Notes under the pieces: model-generated
Told to the model about the DNA's origin: nothing
Seen by the model: only the letters and a program-made list of their open reading frames with translations
Database searches by the model: none
Assembly (NCBI RefSeq): GCF_000968535.2
Contig: NC_016112.1
Location: 1,178,001-1,242,000 of the forward strand
DNA from: Methylotuvimicrobium alcaliphilum 20Z
Lineage (GTDB): Bacteria; Pseudomonadota; Gammaproteobacteria; Methylococcales; Methylomonadaceae
DNA: 64,000 nt
Direction of reading: 5' to 3'
Position numbers and translations under genes: made by a program
Shown: piece by piece, positions 18,372 to 27,054 of the stretch
Numbering within the stretch: the first letter of the stretch is position 1
How the letters are laid out: each line of letters opens with the position of its first letter

Positions 18372-18581
18372 ATGAATTCTCAAGACTTAAAAAAGCTAGT
18401 CACATTTGCTATGCCTTTCGGCAGATACAAGGGGCGAGTCATCGCGGATTTGCCTGGCCATTACCTTAACTGGTTTGCAAGAGAGGGGTTTCCAAACGGT
18501 GAATTGGGCCGGCTATTGGCCTTGATGCAGGAAATTGATCATAACGGTCTGAAACCACTGCTAGATCCCCTAAGAAAATGA
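18372..18581 (+). CDS. DUF3820 family protein
   Basis: A 69-residue protein whose core FAMPFGRYKGRVIADLPGHYLNWFAREGFPNGELGRL matches DUF3820, a small widespread proteobacterial family of unknown biochemical role. It starts at ATG 18372 and is complete. It stands 33 bp upstream of the radical SAM gene but differs from it in composition. Confidence 0.85.
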   Translation: MNSQDLKKLVTFAMPFGRYKGRVIADLPGHYLNWFAREGFPNGELGRLLALMQEIDHNGLKPLLDPLRK

Positions 18582-18614
18582 ATAATTGAATTATTAATAT
18601 GCCAGGAGAAACTT

Positions 18615-19652
18615 TTGAAACAGTCTTTTTATGACCTCAGCTATTCTGATTTAGAGGCGATTATAAATCAAAATAACTTAAACCCGTCAGTATCCGCTAT
18701 ACTTTTCAATTGGCATTATAAGAAAAAAGAAACCACTCAGTGGCGTGATAAAATTTCTAAATTGGCGTTAGCCTTTCTTGAGAACAGTTTCGACTTTTCT
18801 CTGCCCGAAATTGATACGGTTTATGAGTCAAAAAAAGATAGAGCGGTAAAGTTTCTTTTTAAGCTTAAAGATAATCATAAGGTTGAAACCGTCCTAATCC
18901 CGTTTAACAATAAATATTCAATTTGCCTTTCATCACAGGTTGGCTGCGCAATGAATTGTTCGTTTTGTTTTACCGGAGAACAAGGGCTGAAAAGGAATTT
19001 GACCACAAATGAAATTGTTGGTCAGTTCCTGCAGGCTTGGCGTTGGTTGGCAACAAATAGACCTGGAGAAGAGCGGATTATAAATATTGTTTTTATGGGG
19101 CAAGGCGAGCCTTTACATAATTTTGATTCTGTTAAAAAAGCGTGTGAAATTTTCTTATCACAACACGGAGCTTCAGTGGGTGTACAAAAAATCACTATTT
19201 CAACAGCCGGTTATATTCCTGGACTTAAAAGGTGGAGCCAGGAAATCCCTGGAGTGAACCTTGCATTATCTCTTCATTCGCCATTTGAAGAAAAGAGAAA
19301 TGAACTTATTCCTATTAATAAAAAATATCCACTAGATGAAGTATTGACCTATATTGACAAGATACCTTTAAATAAAAAACAATTTATTACTTACGAATAC
19401 CTACTAATAAAAGATTTTAATGATTCACCAAACGACGCTGAACAACTCGGGATGTTACTCGCTGGTAAGAGTGCTTATATCAACTTAATTCCTTTTAATC
19501 CATACCCGGGGTCACATTACAAGCGCCCGAGTTTGGATAAAGTTGAAAAGTTTAAAGAAGTTTTAGATACTTTTAAAATCCCTACTTTAATAAGAAGCGC
19601 TAAAGGCGATGACGTATTAGCCGCATGTGGACAACTTAATTCCAATAATTAA
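18615..19652 (+). CDS. RlmN/Cfr-like radical SAM RNA methyltransferase
   Basis: A 345-residue radical SAM enzyme with the cluster motif CAMNCSFC, then FTGEQGLKRNLTTNEIVGQ, GQGEPLHNFD, ALSLHSP, LIPFNPYPGSHYKRPS and the C-terminal AACGQL whose Cys is the methyl-adduct residue in RlmN and Cfr. These enzymes methylate A2503 of 23S rRNA (C2 for RlmN, C8 for Cfr). The TTG start is at 18615 after AGGAG. The gene is markedly AT-rich compared with neighbours and sits in an accessory region, so it is likely an acquired paralogue. Which position it methylates cannot be told. Confidence 0.8.
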   Translation: MKQSFYDLSYSDLEAIINQNNLNPSVSAILFNWHYKKKETTQWRDKISKLALAFLENSFDFSLPEIDTVYESKKDRAVKFLFKLKDNHKVETVLIPFNNKYSICLSSQVGCAMNCSFCFTGEQGLKRNLTTNEIVGQFLQAWRWLATNRPGEERIINIVFMGQGEPLHNFDSVKKACEIFLSQHGASVGVQKITISTAGYIPGLKRWSQEIPGVNLALSLHSPFEEKRNELIPINKKYPLDEVLTYIDKIPLNKKQFITYEYLLIKDFNDSPNDAEQLGMLLAGKSAYINLIPFNPYPGSHYKRPSLDKVEKFKEVLDTFKIPTLIRSAKGDDVLAACGQLNSNN

Positions 19653-19951
19653 ATAGCTTTCAAGTGCCAGAGAATGGGGTTGGAGCAAGTTGACAATATG
19701 TATTCATAATTAAAAATGGCTCTTCCGTGCTTGCCGTGGTAATAGCGGATCGACATCGAATAAGAAAATAAGATTTTGTTTAAGCAACTGATATTAAATG
19801 TAATTTATTCATTAAGAATTTGCTTTGCCGCTAATTTTTCAAATTACCACGGGAAATCCGGAAGAGCCAAATTTATATCAAAAACCCGATTGTTAAAATA
19901 CTTTCTCGAATTTACATTTTGGGTCGAAAACAGTCCGCCAAATTGGCTAAT

Positions 19952-20380
19952 TCACTGTTCCGGCTCCGCCAAAAACACATAATCGCTGAAATTCTGCAAT
20001 TCCTTGGTTCGATCGCCGATCACTCGCATTTTCTTTTCGGCGAACATGAAGGCGTCAACCTCTTCGCCGTCCTGCATCGCATTATAAAGAGCAAATTCGG
20101 CATCATGGTATGCCTGCCATGCCTTTTGGGCACTCTCTAAGGCCGGGCTGTCTTCCGGTTTCAACCGGCTTTGCAGTTTCCCATAGATCACAGACATCTC
20201 TTTTTGCCATTCCGAATTGGCTATTTCAATGCAATTCATCATCGCCGGATAACCGTTTGTCTTTTCCATGCAGGCCTCGTATTTGATATCGGTCGGGTGC
20301 GGCTCGGTTTCGATATTGGCCATAACAGGCCCGGTTAGGCCAAAGGCCATCAAGCTGAAAATGCTCTTGTATATTTTCAT
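19952..20380 (-). CDS. LprI-like periplasmic protein (lysozyme inhibitor LprI N-terminal family)
   Basis: A 142-residue protein with a signal peptide (MKIYKSIFSLMAFGLTGPVMA) and a C-rich helical domain. The pattern YEACMEK...NCIEIANSEWQKEMSVIYGKL...LESAQKAWQAYHDAEF is that of the LprI N-terminal/DUF1311 family, some members of which inhibit lysozyme. It follows the aspartic protease gene on the same strand with 8 bp between them. The 299 bp downstream up to the radical SAM gene hold no gene I can support. Confidence 0.78.
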   Translation of the reverse strand: MKIYKSIFSLMAFGLTGPVMANIETEPHPTDIKYEACMEKTNGYPAMMNCIEIANSEWQKEMSVIYGKLQSRLKPEDSPALESAQKAWQAYHDAEFALYNAMQDGEEVDAFMFAEKKMRVIGDRTKELQNFSDYVFLAEPEQ

Positions 20381-20388
20381 GCGTGTCC

Positions 20389-21084
20389 TCATCGGTCGCT
20401 GTAAGTCGTTTTGCAATTCTGGTTTTCGTCGCAATTCAGTCTTTTGATGATTTTTTCCGGACTTCTTGCGGGCGGTTGTGCCGAAATGCTATCGAAGCTG
20501 ACGGTCGGCTCGATAGGTAATCTGTCTGTGACCTGATTGTTGGCCGTCAGCGTCAAAGTATCCCCGTTTTGCGTCATGCTGAAATGCTTCAAAGTGTTCA
20601 TCCCGATCAGCACCTGCTCTATATGGCCATTGATATGCGCGTCGAGATTTCTGATTTCGGCATTGCCGATTTTCAGGCTACTTATTTGTGTCTCACTGTC
20701 ATAGACTTTTCCGCCAGCCGTGCTTGTTTGAATGGGACGGCCGAAAGGCAGTCCTGCAGCGGTTGCCATTTTTGCGGGAATCACGGTTTTGGTCGCGCCG
20801 GTATCGATCATAAAAGGCATGGGAACATCATTGATCAGAGCAACGCCCCTGAAATGCCCTTGCCGGTCCGTTTTCAGTACGACGCCGCCGGTTATCGGCT
20901 CAATGGGAGGGGTGGCTTTGATTCGCTCTTCGGCTTGATATTTCAACAAAGCGTCGGCGCCGAACCAAAGCGTGGCCAGCATCAGCGCGGGAATAATGAG
21001 GTATTTCAGGCTTCCTCCGCCTTTTTTGGGCGGTTTCTGATAACGGAGTTGTTCCCTGTAGTAGTCTCGATCCTGTAGTCCCAT
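20389..21084 (-). CDS. Membrane-anchored retropepsin-like aspartic protease
   Basis: A 231-residue clan AA protease. The N-terminus is MGLQDRDYYREQ, followed by a single span (about 27-47) and a periplasmic domain with MPFMIDTGATKTVIPAKMA, holding the DTGA catalytic motif of single-lobe (dimeric) retropepsin-like enzymes. The hydrophobic ALMLATLWFGADALL segment would anchor it in the inner membrane. It leads into the LprI-like gene and follows a DUF6794-type gene with no spacer. Substrate unknown. Confidence 0.82.
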   Translation of the reverse strand: MGLQDRDYYREQLRYQKPPKKGGGSLKYLIIPALMLATLWFGADALLKYQAEERIKATPPIEPITGGVVLKTDRQGHFRGVALINDVPMPFMIDTGATKTVIPAKMATAAGLPFGRPIQTSTAGGKVYDSETQISSLKIGNAEIRNLDAHINGHIEQVLIGMNTLKHFSMTQNGDTLTLTANNQVTDRLPIEPTVSFDSISAQPPARSPEKIIKRLNCDENQNCKTTYSDR

Positions 21085-21417
21085 TTACGGTTCCCATGTT
21101 GGTAACGCTCGCCATAATGCGCTAATTATCACCCAGGAAGCATCATCTGGGTGAGAAGTGCCGCACGACGCCAGCAATTTGCTCCCAGGCTCATTCAATC
21201 TAAACGCATTCCGGATCGCCAGGCCAAGCCCGAAGTGCAAATCGAATAATTTGTCCTTCGGCATCACCGCAATCTCGAATTTTTCTTCGACGCTCAATAA
21301 ACTCAGAAGCATTTCGACGGCTCCCGCCAACGTTTCAGGGGGGGTAAGTATGTGCCCAAACAAGCTTGTCCAAATTTTAGTCAAAATTCTAAATCCCTTG
21401 AGGCTAAAGGTGTGCAA
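21085..21417 (-). CDS. DUF6794-like protein
   Basis: A 110-residue protein with PPETLAGAVEMLLSLLSVEEKFEIAVMPKDKLFDLHFGLGLAIRN and HPDDASWVIISALWRAL, which I recognise as the DUF6794 type; function unknown. The frame ends directly before the protease start. The first 20 residues may not be part of the protein, since internal starts exist. Confidence 0.65.
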   Translation of the reverse strand: MHTFSLKGFRILTKIWTSLFGHILTPPETLAGAVEMLLSLLSVEEKFEIAVMPKDKLFDLHFGLGLAIRNAFRLNEPGSKLLASCGTSHPDDASWVIISALWRALPTWEP

Positions 21418-21472
21418 AGCGAATATGACGAGTTAATGACAAGGTTATCCACAGATTCTGGGGGTAACTGGA

Positions 21473-21811
21473 TTAGTCTTTGTCGTTTATCAGTTTATTA
21501 ATGATAGCCTGGTATTTCTTTTCGTTGGCGAAACTGGCGAAGCCCATCACGACCGCAAGCCCGAGCAAAACAATAACTGTCAGCGTCATCATCGGCAGCA
21601 GCAAAGTCGACATTGCCATCATGCCTGCATCGATCTTGCCGGACTCCAGGCGTTCAATGACGCAATAAGGGTTGGCCAGATAAGGCGAGAAGTTCCATAG
21701 CCAAACGGAAAGAGCCGCCAAAGACGCCAACAGCAAGCCTGCGCCAATTGGCCAGTATCGGGTAAGGCGTCGTCGTTTCTCGATAAAATCCCGCTTCTGA
21801 GGGGTTAGCAT
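21473..21811 (-). CDS. Small two-span membrane protein, unknown
   Basis: A 112-residue protein with hydrophobic segments at about 20-40 and 66-90 and charged ends. I recognise no family. It begins 3 bp after the stop of the 54-residue membrane protein gene, so the two are probably cotranslated. Confidence 0.6.
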   Translation of the reverse strand: MLTPQKRDFIEKRRRLTRYWPIGAGLLLASLAALSVWLWNFSPYLANPYCVIERLESGKIDAGMMAMSTLLLPMMTLTVIVLLGLAVVMGFASFANEKKYQAIINKLINDKD

Positions 21812-21814
21812 CGA

Positions 21815-21979
21815 TCAGTGTATCAACGCGGCGAAAAATGTTGAAACAAATGAGCCGATGAAGACCAGAATAATAATCGCCGGTATCGAGGCAATCGCCC
21901 ATTTGACCATGAAAAACACCATCGACATGAAGGGCATCTGGATGTCGGTGACTATCACTTCGCGTTTATCGTCGTTCAT
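21815..21979 (-). CDS. 54-residue membrane microprotein linked to the aspartic protease cluster
   Basis: Starts at ATG 21979 and stops at TGA 21815-21817. The sequence has a charged N-terminus (MNDDKREVIVTDIQ), then MPFMSMVFFMVKWAIASIPA and a second hydrophobic stretch. Proteins with an MPFxSMVxFMVKWAxAxIPA segment recur near retropepsin-like proteases as far as I recall, but I cannot confirm that here. Confidence 0.65.
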   Translation of the reverse strand: MNDDKREVIVTDIQMPFMSMVFFMVKWAIASIPAIIILVFIGSFVSTFFAALIH

Positions 21980-21981
21980 TT

Positions 21982-22263
21982 TTACCCTTGTTGTTTAGGT
22001 AGAGCAGGCCATAGCGCATCATGCTTTTGGCGCCGGCCCGGCGTCATTTCGATTTCCAACCGCTTCAAAGCCTCGCTGATCACATCGGCATAGCCGGTTT
22101 TATCGCCGAGATGATCGGTTATTGAACCTGCCAATTTTCTCAATCGTTCGCCGTCGTCTTTATCTAGCCAGAATGACACCCTAAAACCGCCGCCCAAGGA
22201 GATTTTGCAAGCCACGTTGCACAAAGGAGAACCTCGACCCATAAATACACAACAATTAGACAC
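21982..22263 (-). CDS. Possible ribbon-helix-helix-like protein
   Basis: A 93-residue frame whose central part FRVSFWLDKDDGERLRKLAGSI...YADVISEALKRLE has the strand-helix-helix pattern of RHH DNA-binding or relaxosome accessory proteins. The first 25 residues look unlike a domain, so a later start is possible. It lies 2 bp upstream of the microprotein gene on the same strand. Function is inferred weakly. Confidence 0.45.
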   Translation of the reverse strand: MSNCCVFMGRGSPLCNVACKISLGGGFRVSFWLDKDDGERLRKLAGSITDHLGDKTGYADVISEALKRLEIEMTPGRRQKHDALWPALPKQQG

Positions 22264-22469
22264 TAATTAAAACAACTTGGTGTCTCAATGTCATTGACGC
22301 ATTCCGGAGGGGGTGATCACCTTAAAATAGACTATTTTTTGGATTTAAGATGGAGTCCACTTTACAGGTCTTGCAATCAAGCATCAGCTTAAACTAACAG
22401 GTAGTTAACGAATCAACTGCTGTCACTGACGCCTACAACATGGCAGTCCACAAAGTGGCCGTTACCCGC

Positions 22470-22823
22470 CTAATGTTCATCATTCGCCGCATCCGGCAAA
22501 ACCACCACAAACGGCCCGGCCCGAAGATTCCCTTCGCCATAGCCCCGCACCGGCACCGACGGCCAGCGGTTGAATTCCGGTTCCGCGAGGATTCTTTCGG
22601 CCGCTTTTAAACATTCCGCCAGCAAATCCGCATCGATGCCGTGATCGAGTAGGGCGGTTTGAAGACTCGGATATTCGCCTTCCAAGTCGTAATCGGCCAT
22701 CGCCGCCCCGAAGCCTTTGACCCATTCGATCAGTTCCGGATCTTCTTCGTTCGGCACAAAGCCCTTGCCTCCGGATTTATAAAACGCCCAGCCTTGCGCC
22801 CAGTGATTTGGTATGTCGGTCAT
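22470..22823 (-). CDS. Conserved-looking hypothetical protein
   Basis: A 117-residue protein from ATG 22823 (MTDIPNHWAQGWAFYKSGGKGFVPN). It has no signal or membrane span and is rich in acidic residues. No family is recognised. It is divergent from the pilin operon, 104 bp away. Confidence 0.55.
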   Translation of the reverse strand: MTDIPNHWAQGWAFYKSGGKGFVPNEEDPELIEWVKGFGAAMADYDLEGEYPSLQTALLDHGIDADLLAECLKAAERILAEPEFNRWPSVPVRGYGEGNLRAGPFVVVLPDAANDEH

Positions 22824-22927
22824 AAGTCCTCTTTGTTTCAAACACATTATGCGGTTCGCATCATTGCTTGTAGCTTAATACCGCATATTGCATAATGCGA
22901 ATAGCGTTTTATTAGGCGCTATTTTTT

Positions 22928-23476
22928 GTGCAGCCACATAATAATGGAATGAATAAAAACCCCCTCTCTATGTCTTCCTTATGGAATAGTGCGTGTTCCG
23001 GAGGGTTCACTCTTCTTGAAGCGTTAGTTGTGGTTGCGATTATCGCGATTTTAGCAGCTCTTGCCGCTCCTGCCTTTAATTCGAGCCTTGATAAACAACG
23101 TATTACCGGTGCTGTTGAAGCAATAGCCACCGATTTGCGTTTGGCACGCGCTGAATCGATTAAACGCAATAGAATCGTCAAGGTGACTTTTTCAGCAGGA
23201 AGCAACTGGAGTTATACCGTTCATGCCGATCCTGACGGAAGTAATGAATTACTCAAGACAGTCAACGGTAGCGATTTTTTCGGGACAACATTAGATTCAG
23301 CCGCCTTTGGCGGGGATGACGATGTTTTTACTCTATTTAATCCAACTCGAGGCGATAATCTGATGGATGGCGCGACTACTTTGACATCTGAATATTTTAG
23401 TGCGACTGTCACCGTCAGTCTATTGGGGCGCATTAGGATATGCGGAACTATAGACAGGTATCCGCTATGCAGCTAA
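22928..23476 (+). CDS. fimT: Minor pilin, FimT/GspH type
   Basis: A 182-residue type IV pilin-like protein. After a long leader, the prepilin peptidase site is GG|FTLLEALVVVAIIAILAAL with Glu5 present, followed by a GspH/FimT domain (ITGAVEAIATDLRLARAESIKRNRIVKVTF) and the terminal GRIRIC. Starts at Met8 or Met15 are possible. First gene of a fimT-pilW-pilX-pilV run; it overlaps pilW. Confidence 0.85.
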   Translation: MQPHNNGMNKNPLSMSSLWNSACSGGFTLLEALVVVAIIAILAALAAPAFNSSLDKQRITGAVEAIATDLRLARAESIKRNRIVKVTFSAGSNWSYTVHADPDGSNELLKTVNGSDFFGTTLDSAAFGGDDDVFTLFNPTRGDNLMDGATTLTSEYFSATVTVSLLGRIRICGTIDRYPLCS

Positions 23477-24252
23477 GTAAACGATATCAAACCGGCTTGA
23501 CTTTAATCGAGTTGTTGATTGGGATGTTGGTCGGTTTAATCGTTGTTGCGGGTGGTGTCAATGTTTTCGCTACATCGGTTAGAGGTCAAAGCGACAATAT
23601 TAAATTGACTCGCTTAAATCAGGATATGCGGGCAATGATGGATATCATGGTGCGCGATATTAGACGCGCTGGCTTTGTTACAGACGATCCTGAAAATAAT
23701 GCCGCTTTGCAAAATAACCCCTTTTTTGACGATCTCACAGCCGGCGCAACAACGGATATTGCGATATATGACAGTGGCTCATGCATTGTTTATGCGTATA
23801 ACCGTAATAATGACAATCCTCCGGTTGTGAATGATGATGAACGTTTTGGCTTTCGACTGAATAATGACGGCGAATTGGAAATGCGTCGTGATGGCACGAC
23901 CAATGAGAACTGTACTAATGGCGATTGGCAATCGGTCACCGAGCCGGATGTTGAGATAATTGATTTAGCGTTCGTATTGGCTACAGAAGTTCTTAATGTC
24001 ACCAGCATGGCGACCGACTCAGATAATGATGGATGCTTTGATGGCGACGATAACTGCAACGGATTGTGCGATGCCGGTGAAGCGTGCCGGACATGCGTTC
24101 GAAATGGCACCGCACCTGATCCTGCTTGTTTGTTCGTTCGCAATGTTGCAATCGGATTGACGGGGCGTTTACGGACCGATACTGCAGTTTCGCAAACAAT
24201 CACGCAACAAGTGCGGATCAGGAACGATAAATATCTACCGCCTCTTAATTGA
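23440..24252 (+). CDS. pilW: Minor pilin PilW
   Basis: A 270-residue prepilin with QTG|LTLIELLIGMLVGLIV and a typical PilW helix (NIKLTRLNQDMRAMMDIMVRDIRRAGF). An internal segment near residues 186-210 (DSDNDGCFDGDDNCNG) resembles calcium-binding DxDxDG loops, unusual for PilW. Start could also be ATG 23467. PilW, PilX and PilV prime type IV pilus assembly. Confidence 0.83.
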   Translation: MRNYRQVSAMQLSKRYQTGLTLIELLIGMLVGLIVVAGGVNVFATSVRGQSDNIKLTRLNQDMRAMMDIMVRDIRRAGFVTDDPENNAALQNNPFFDDLTAGATTDIAIYDSGSCIVYAYNRNNDNPPVVNDDERFGFRLNNDGELEMRRDGTTNENCTNGDWQSVTEPDVEIIDLAFVLATEVLNVTSMATDSDNDGCFDGDDNCNGLCDAGEACRTCVRNGTAPDPACLFVRNVAIGLTGRLRTDTAVSQTITQQVRIRNDKYLPPLN

Positions 24253-24268
24253 TTGGGACTGCCTTGAT

Positions 24269-25480
24269 ATGAATATGATTGGTATTGGCTTTATGAGACG
24301 ACAGCAAGGAGCGGCTACGTTGATTGTGGTCATGGTTTTGTCGATAGTGATGGGGGGCGTTGCGCTGACTACGGCGCGTACAGGCGTCATGGAACAACAA
24401 ATTGTCGGTAACGATTTACGAGCCCGCGAAGCACAGGAGGCAGCCGAAGCCGGGCTTGAATATGGCTTGGCTTGGGCCAAAAGCAACACAATTCCCAATA
24501 ACGTCACTTGTGCAGCGGGTTCGTTGCCAAATGGTTGCCCCTCGGCGCTCCCGCCTGTTGTCGGAACCTCGACAGGTGAAAGCTATAATTATCTACTAAC
24601 TTTTACTAAAGGAAGCGACGCGATACGAGTGACTTCGGTATCGCAAGGAAGTAACGATGCCAGCATAACAGCACAATCAGAAGCGTGGGTTAAACAAATC
24701 CGCAAAAGTCTGTTCGGTTCCGGCATGACGATGCCGCCGCCGTTGGCTGCATCAGGGTGTATTACGGGTACCAAAGGAGGCCCGACTACTTATTTACTCG
24801 GGGTAGGCAATCTTGTGGCCGCAAGCGGCACCAGCGCTTCTTCGACTTGTCTTCCTCAAGGGCATATGAACGTAAACCTGTGGGACGATGCGAATAACAA
24901 TGGCGTGTTAGACACTGGCGAGACGGGGGTATCGGATAATTATAATGTCGGTACGTTTCCCGGGTGTCCAGGCACTGAATGCGCATGGAATAATTATTTT
25001 GAAATGAGCTTGTCCGATGCTAAACAAGAAGCCACAGATGCAGGCCATGTGTATACAAGCATTCCTTGCGGGCCGCCGAATTCAGCGCCTTCAATCTATG
25101 TTGTCAATAACAGTGGGCCGATAAATTCATCCGATATAACCGGTTCTTGTTCTGGCGTAGGCATTGACAATAGGACCATCGGCGGACCGAATAATCCGGT
25201 TTTACTGATTATCCCCAGCGGATACGGATGCCCGAAGTTTAATGGCAGCATTCGCGTCTACGGCGTTATTTATTACGAGACGGCGACAGATTGTGCGACC
25301 AATGGTTTTGGTGGAGCAGAAGTTTATGGGGCAATTCTGATCGAAGGGGATGCGGATAAGTTTAATGCCAATACGAAATTCATTGAAGTCGATCACGGCA
25401 GCGGTGACGCCTTGAATGATATTTTTCAAATGAGCGTGGACGATGCTACGCGCATTCCCGGTACCTGGAAAGATTTTTAA
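24269..25480 (+). CDS. pilX: PilX-like pilus assembly protein
   Basis: A 403-residue protein with an N-terminal pilin-like segment RRQQGAATLIVVMVLSIVMGGVALTTARTGVMEQQIVGNDLRAREAQEAAEAG, as in PilX N-terminal domains. Glu5 is absent, as is common for this position. The C-terminal 300 residues are rich in Gly, Asn and paired Cys and are not recognised. Much longer than typical PilX (about 170-200). Confidence 0.75.
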   Translation: MNMIGIGFMRRQQGAATLIVVMVLSIVMGGVALTTARTGVMEQQIVGNDLRAREAQEAAEAGLEYGLAWAKSNTIPNNVTCAAGSLPNGCPSALPPVVGTSTGESYNYLLTFTKGSDAIRVTSVSQGSNDASITAQSEAWVKQIRKSLFGSGMTMPPPLAASGCITGTKGGPTTYLLGVGNLVAASGTSASSTCLPQGHMNVNLWDDANNNGVLDTGETGVSDNYNVGTFPGCPGTECAWNNYFEMSLSDAKQEATDAGHVYTSIPCGPPNSAPSIYVVNNSGPINSSDITGSCSGVGIDNRTIGGPNNPVLLIIPSGYGCPKFNGSIRVYGVIYYETATDCATNGFGGAEVYGAILIEGDADKFNANTKFIEVDHGSGDALNDIFQMSVDDATRIPGTWKDF

Positions 25481-25493
25481 AGGCGTGATCATT

Positions 25494-26378
25494 ATGAACG
25501 TGCAGCATCGCAAAATTCGAGGCTTTTCTTTGATTGAGGCTATGATAGCCTCTTTAGTGGTCGGCATGACAATGCTGGGCGTTGCCCGTTTGCAAGGGAT
25601 TACGTTGTCCAGTAGCGGGGATAGCCGGATGAGAACGCATGCGCTGAATCTAGCGCAAGAAAAAATCGAAGAATTACGCACCTTTGTACATCAGTCCGAC
25701 TATAGCGCGTATTCAGGGTCTGATAGCGATACACAATTAGGCGCCAATGCGACATTTACACGAACCTGGACGATTACGGGTTGTGCGAATTCAGTTGAGT
25801 GCAAACAAGCCAATGTTGCCGTATCTTGGCAAGATCAAGCGGATACGACGCAAACCGTACAGCTGACTTCATTCATTGCCGAAGTCGATCCGGTGAAAGG
25901 CGGCGTAGTGCTCCTGGCGATGAATAATACTGGCGGAGGCGGAGGCGGAGGCGGAGGCGGCAGTCCTGACGATTGTACTTGGATACATGGCACCGTGCCG
26001 AATGGCAGTACCGTAACGGCTTATTTGTCCGGTACAGTCGCGTCGCTCGATGATTGCGTCAGCGAAACCCGGTTATGCACCGAAGGTGTTTTATCCGGTG
26101 CTTATACCTATCTTTCGTGCAGTGTCGATGGCGAGAATGGTGACGGAGGCGACGATGGGGGAGATACGACGCCACCAGAAGAAGGTAACGACGGAGAAGG
26201 AGAAGTTGTAGGCGGCGGTGGAGACTTTGTTTCCTGTAGCTGTTTTTTTCGAAACCCTGGTCAAGGTTATTCGTTGAGCGGTACGAATCCTTCTGAGTGT
26301 ACCGTGTCTTGTTGCCAAGAGAATGATACGGGATCTGGAAATAGCAGGTATTTTTCGGCAAGTTGCCCCGTTGAATAA
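25494..26378 (+). CDS. pilV: PilV-like minor pilin with C-terminal Cys/Gly-rich extension
   Basis: ATG 25494 gives a short leader and the cleavage site RG|FSLIEAMIASLVVGMTMLGVARLQ with Glu5. The pilin part (to about residue 135) is followed by a poly-Gly run and two Cys-rich segments separated by an acidic Gly/Asp linker, together about 150 residues. The tail may be an adhesive or structural head. No pilY1 or pilE follows, which is unusual since PilY1 normally caps this minor pilin set. Confidence 0.78.
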   Translation: MNVQHRKIRGFSLIEAMIASLVVGMTMLGVARLQGITLSSSGDSRMRTHALNLAQEKIEELRTFVHQSDYSAYSGSDSDTQLGANATFTRTWTITGCANSVECKQANVAVSWQDQADTTQTVQLTSFIAEVDPVKGGVVLLAMNNTGGGGGGGGGGSPDDCTWIHGTVPNGSTVTAYLSGTVASLDDCVSETRLCTEGVLSGAYTYLSCSVDGENGDGGDDGGDTTPPEEGNDGEGEVVGGGGDFVSCSCFFRNPGQGYSLSGTNPSECTVSCCQENDTGSGNSRYFSASCPVE

Positions 26379-26383
26379 ATCGA

Positions 26384-26497
26384 TTATTCGGGATTATCCT
26401 TGAGCCATGCCCGGAACTCATCGAGGATGCCTTTGCTGGTCAGTTCGGGGGTGGTGCAATTGAATACTTCGCAAAGGTGGCTTTTGATTCGGTACAT
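26384..26497 (-). CDS. Possible 37-residue remnant
   Basis: A short open frame MYRIKSHLCEVFNC...ILDEFRAWLKDNPE reading toward pilV. Its composition looks coding, but it is too short to assign and may be the end of a lost gene. Confidence 0.25.
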   Translation of the reverse strand: MYRIKSHLCEVFNCTTPELTSKGILDEFRAWLKDNPE

Positions 26498-26546
26498 GGC
26501 TACTATGCTTTAGTTGTATTTTTAAAATAACGAAAAAGGAACCTGA

Positions 26547-26744
26547 ATGAAATTTTTATTAACATTTTTAGCGGTTATTTTCTTGACTGGTTGTACTACA
26601 GCCGGCCCTTACGTCACTAACATTTCAAGTGACGGCAATAATGGATTAAATATCGAAAAATGCAAAGTTGAACTCAATGCGTTTTTAGGTGTTGTAAATA
26701 CTGGTGATTGTTCGAGCAGCAATATAAAACTTTCACATCAATAA
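26547..26744 (+). CDS. Small lipoprotein
   Basis: A 65-residue protein with a signal peptide and lipobox FLTGC (residues 12-16), then a short mature part with two further Cys. No family recognised. It converges with the next gene, sharing 12 bp at the 3' ends. Confidence 0.65.
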   Translation: MKFLLTFLAVIFLTGCTTAGPYVTNISSDGNNGLNIEKCKVELNAFLGVVNTGDCSSSNIKLSHQ

Positions 26745-26987
26745 CAATTTATTTGTTTTCACAATCGTTATCTCCCCAAACCCCACCTCAAACAACACCC
26801 CCACCGCCGCGTCCAGTCGTTTAAACACCCGCGTTTGACCGCGCGCGGTTTCGAGCATCGGATTCAGTTTGTGCTTTCCTTCCAGCGTGACGGTCCAGCC
26901 GTCTCCGGAGGCGTGTTTTTGGATGACGGGCGCCTCTAAAGCGCCCGCCTGAAATAATAGTTCGGCTTCTTTACTATTCATATTCAC
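26733..26987 (-). CDS. Hypothetical protein at the edge of the GC-rich module
   Basis: An 84-residue protein: KEAELLFQAGALEAPVIQKHASGDGWTVTLEGKHKLNPMLETARGQTRVFKRLDAAVGVLFEVGFGEITI. The ordered pattern suggests a real small family, and I associate similar sequences with plasmid or integrative-element contexts, but I cannot name it. It diverges from the TolC-like gene with a 67-bp spacer containing a CACTTTT/AAAAGTG inverted repeat (27028-27048). Confidence 0.55.
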   Translation of the reverse strand: MNMNSKEAELLFQAGALEAPVIQKHASGDGWTVTLEGKHKLNPMLETARGQTRVFKRLDAAVGVLFEVGFGEITIVKTNKLLLM

Positions 26988-27054
26988 TTTTGCGGCTACA
27001 AAAGCTAGACTAAGTTAAAACAAAATTACACTTTTTTATGATAAAAGTGCGCCT

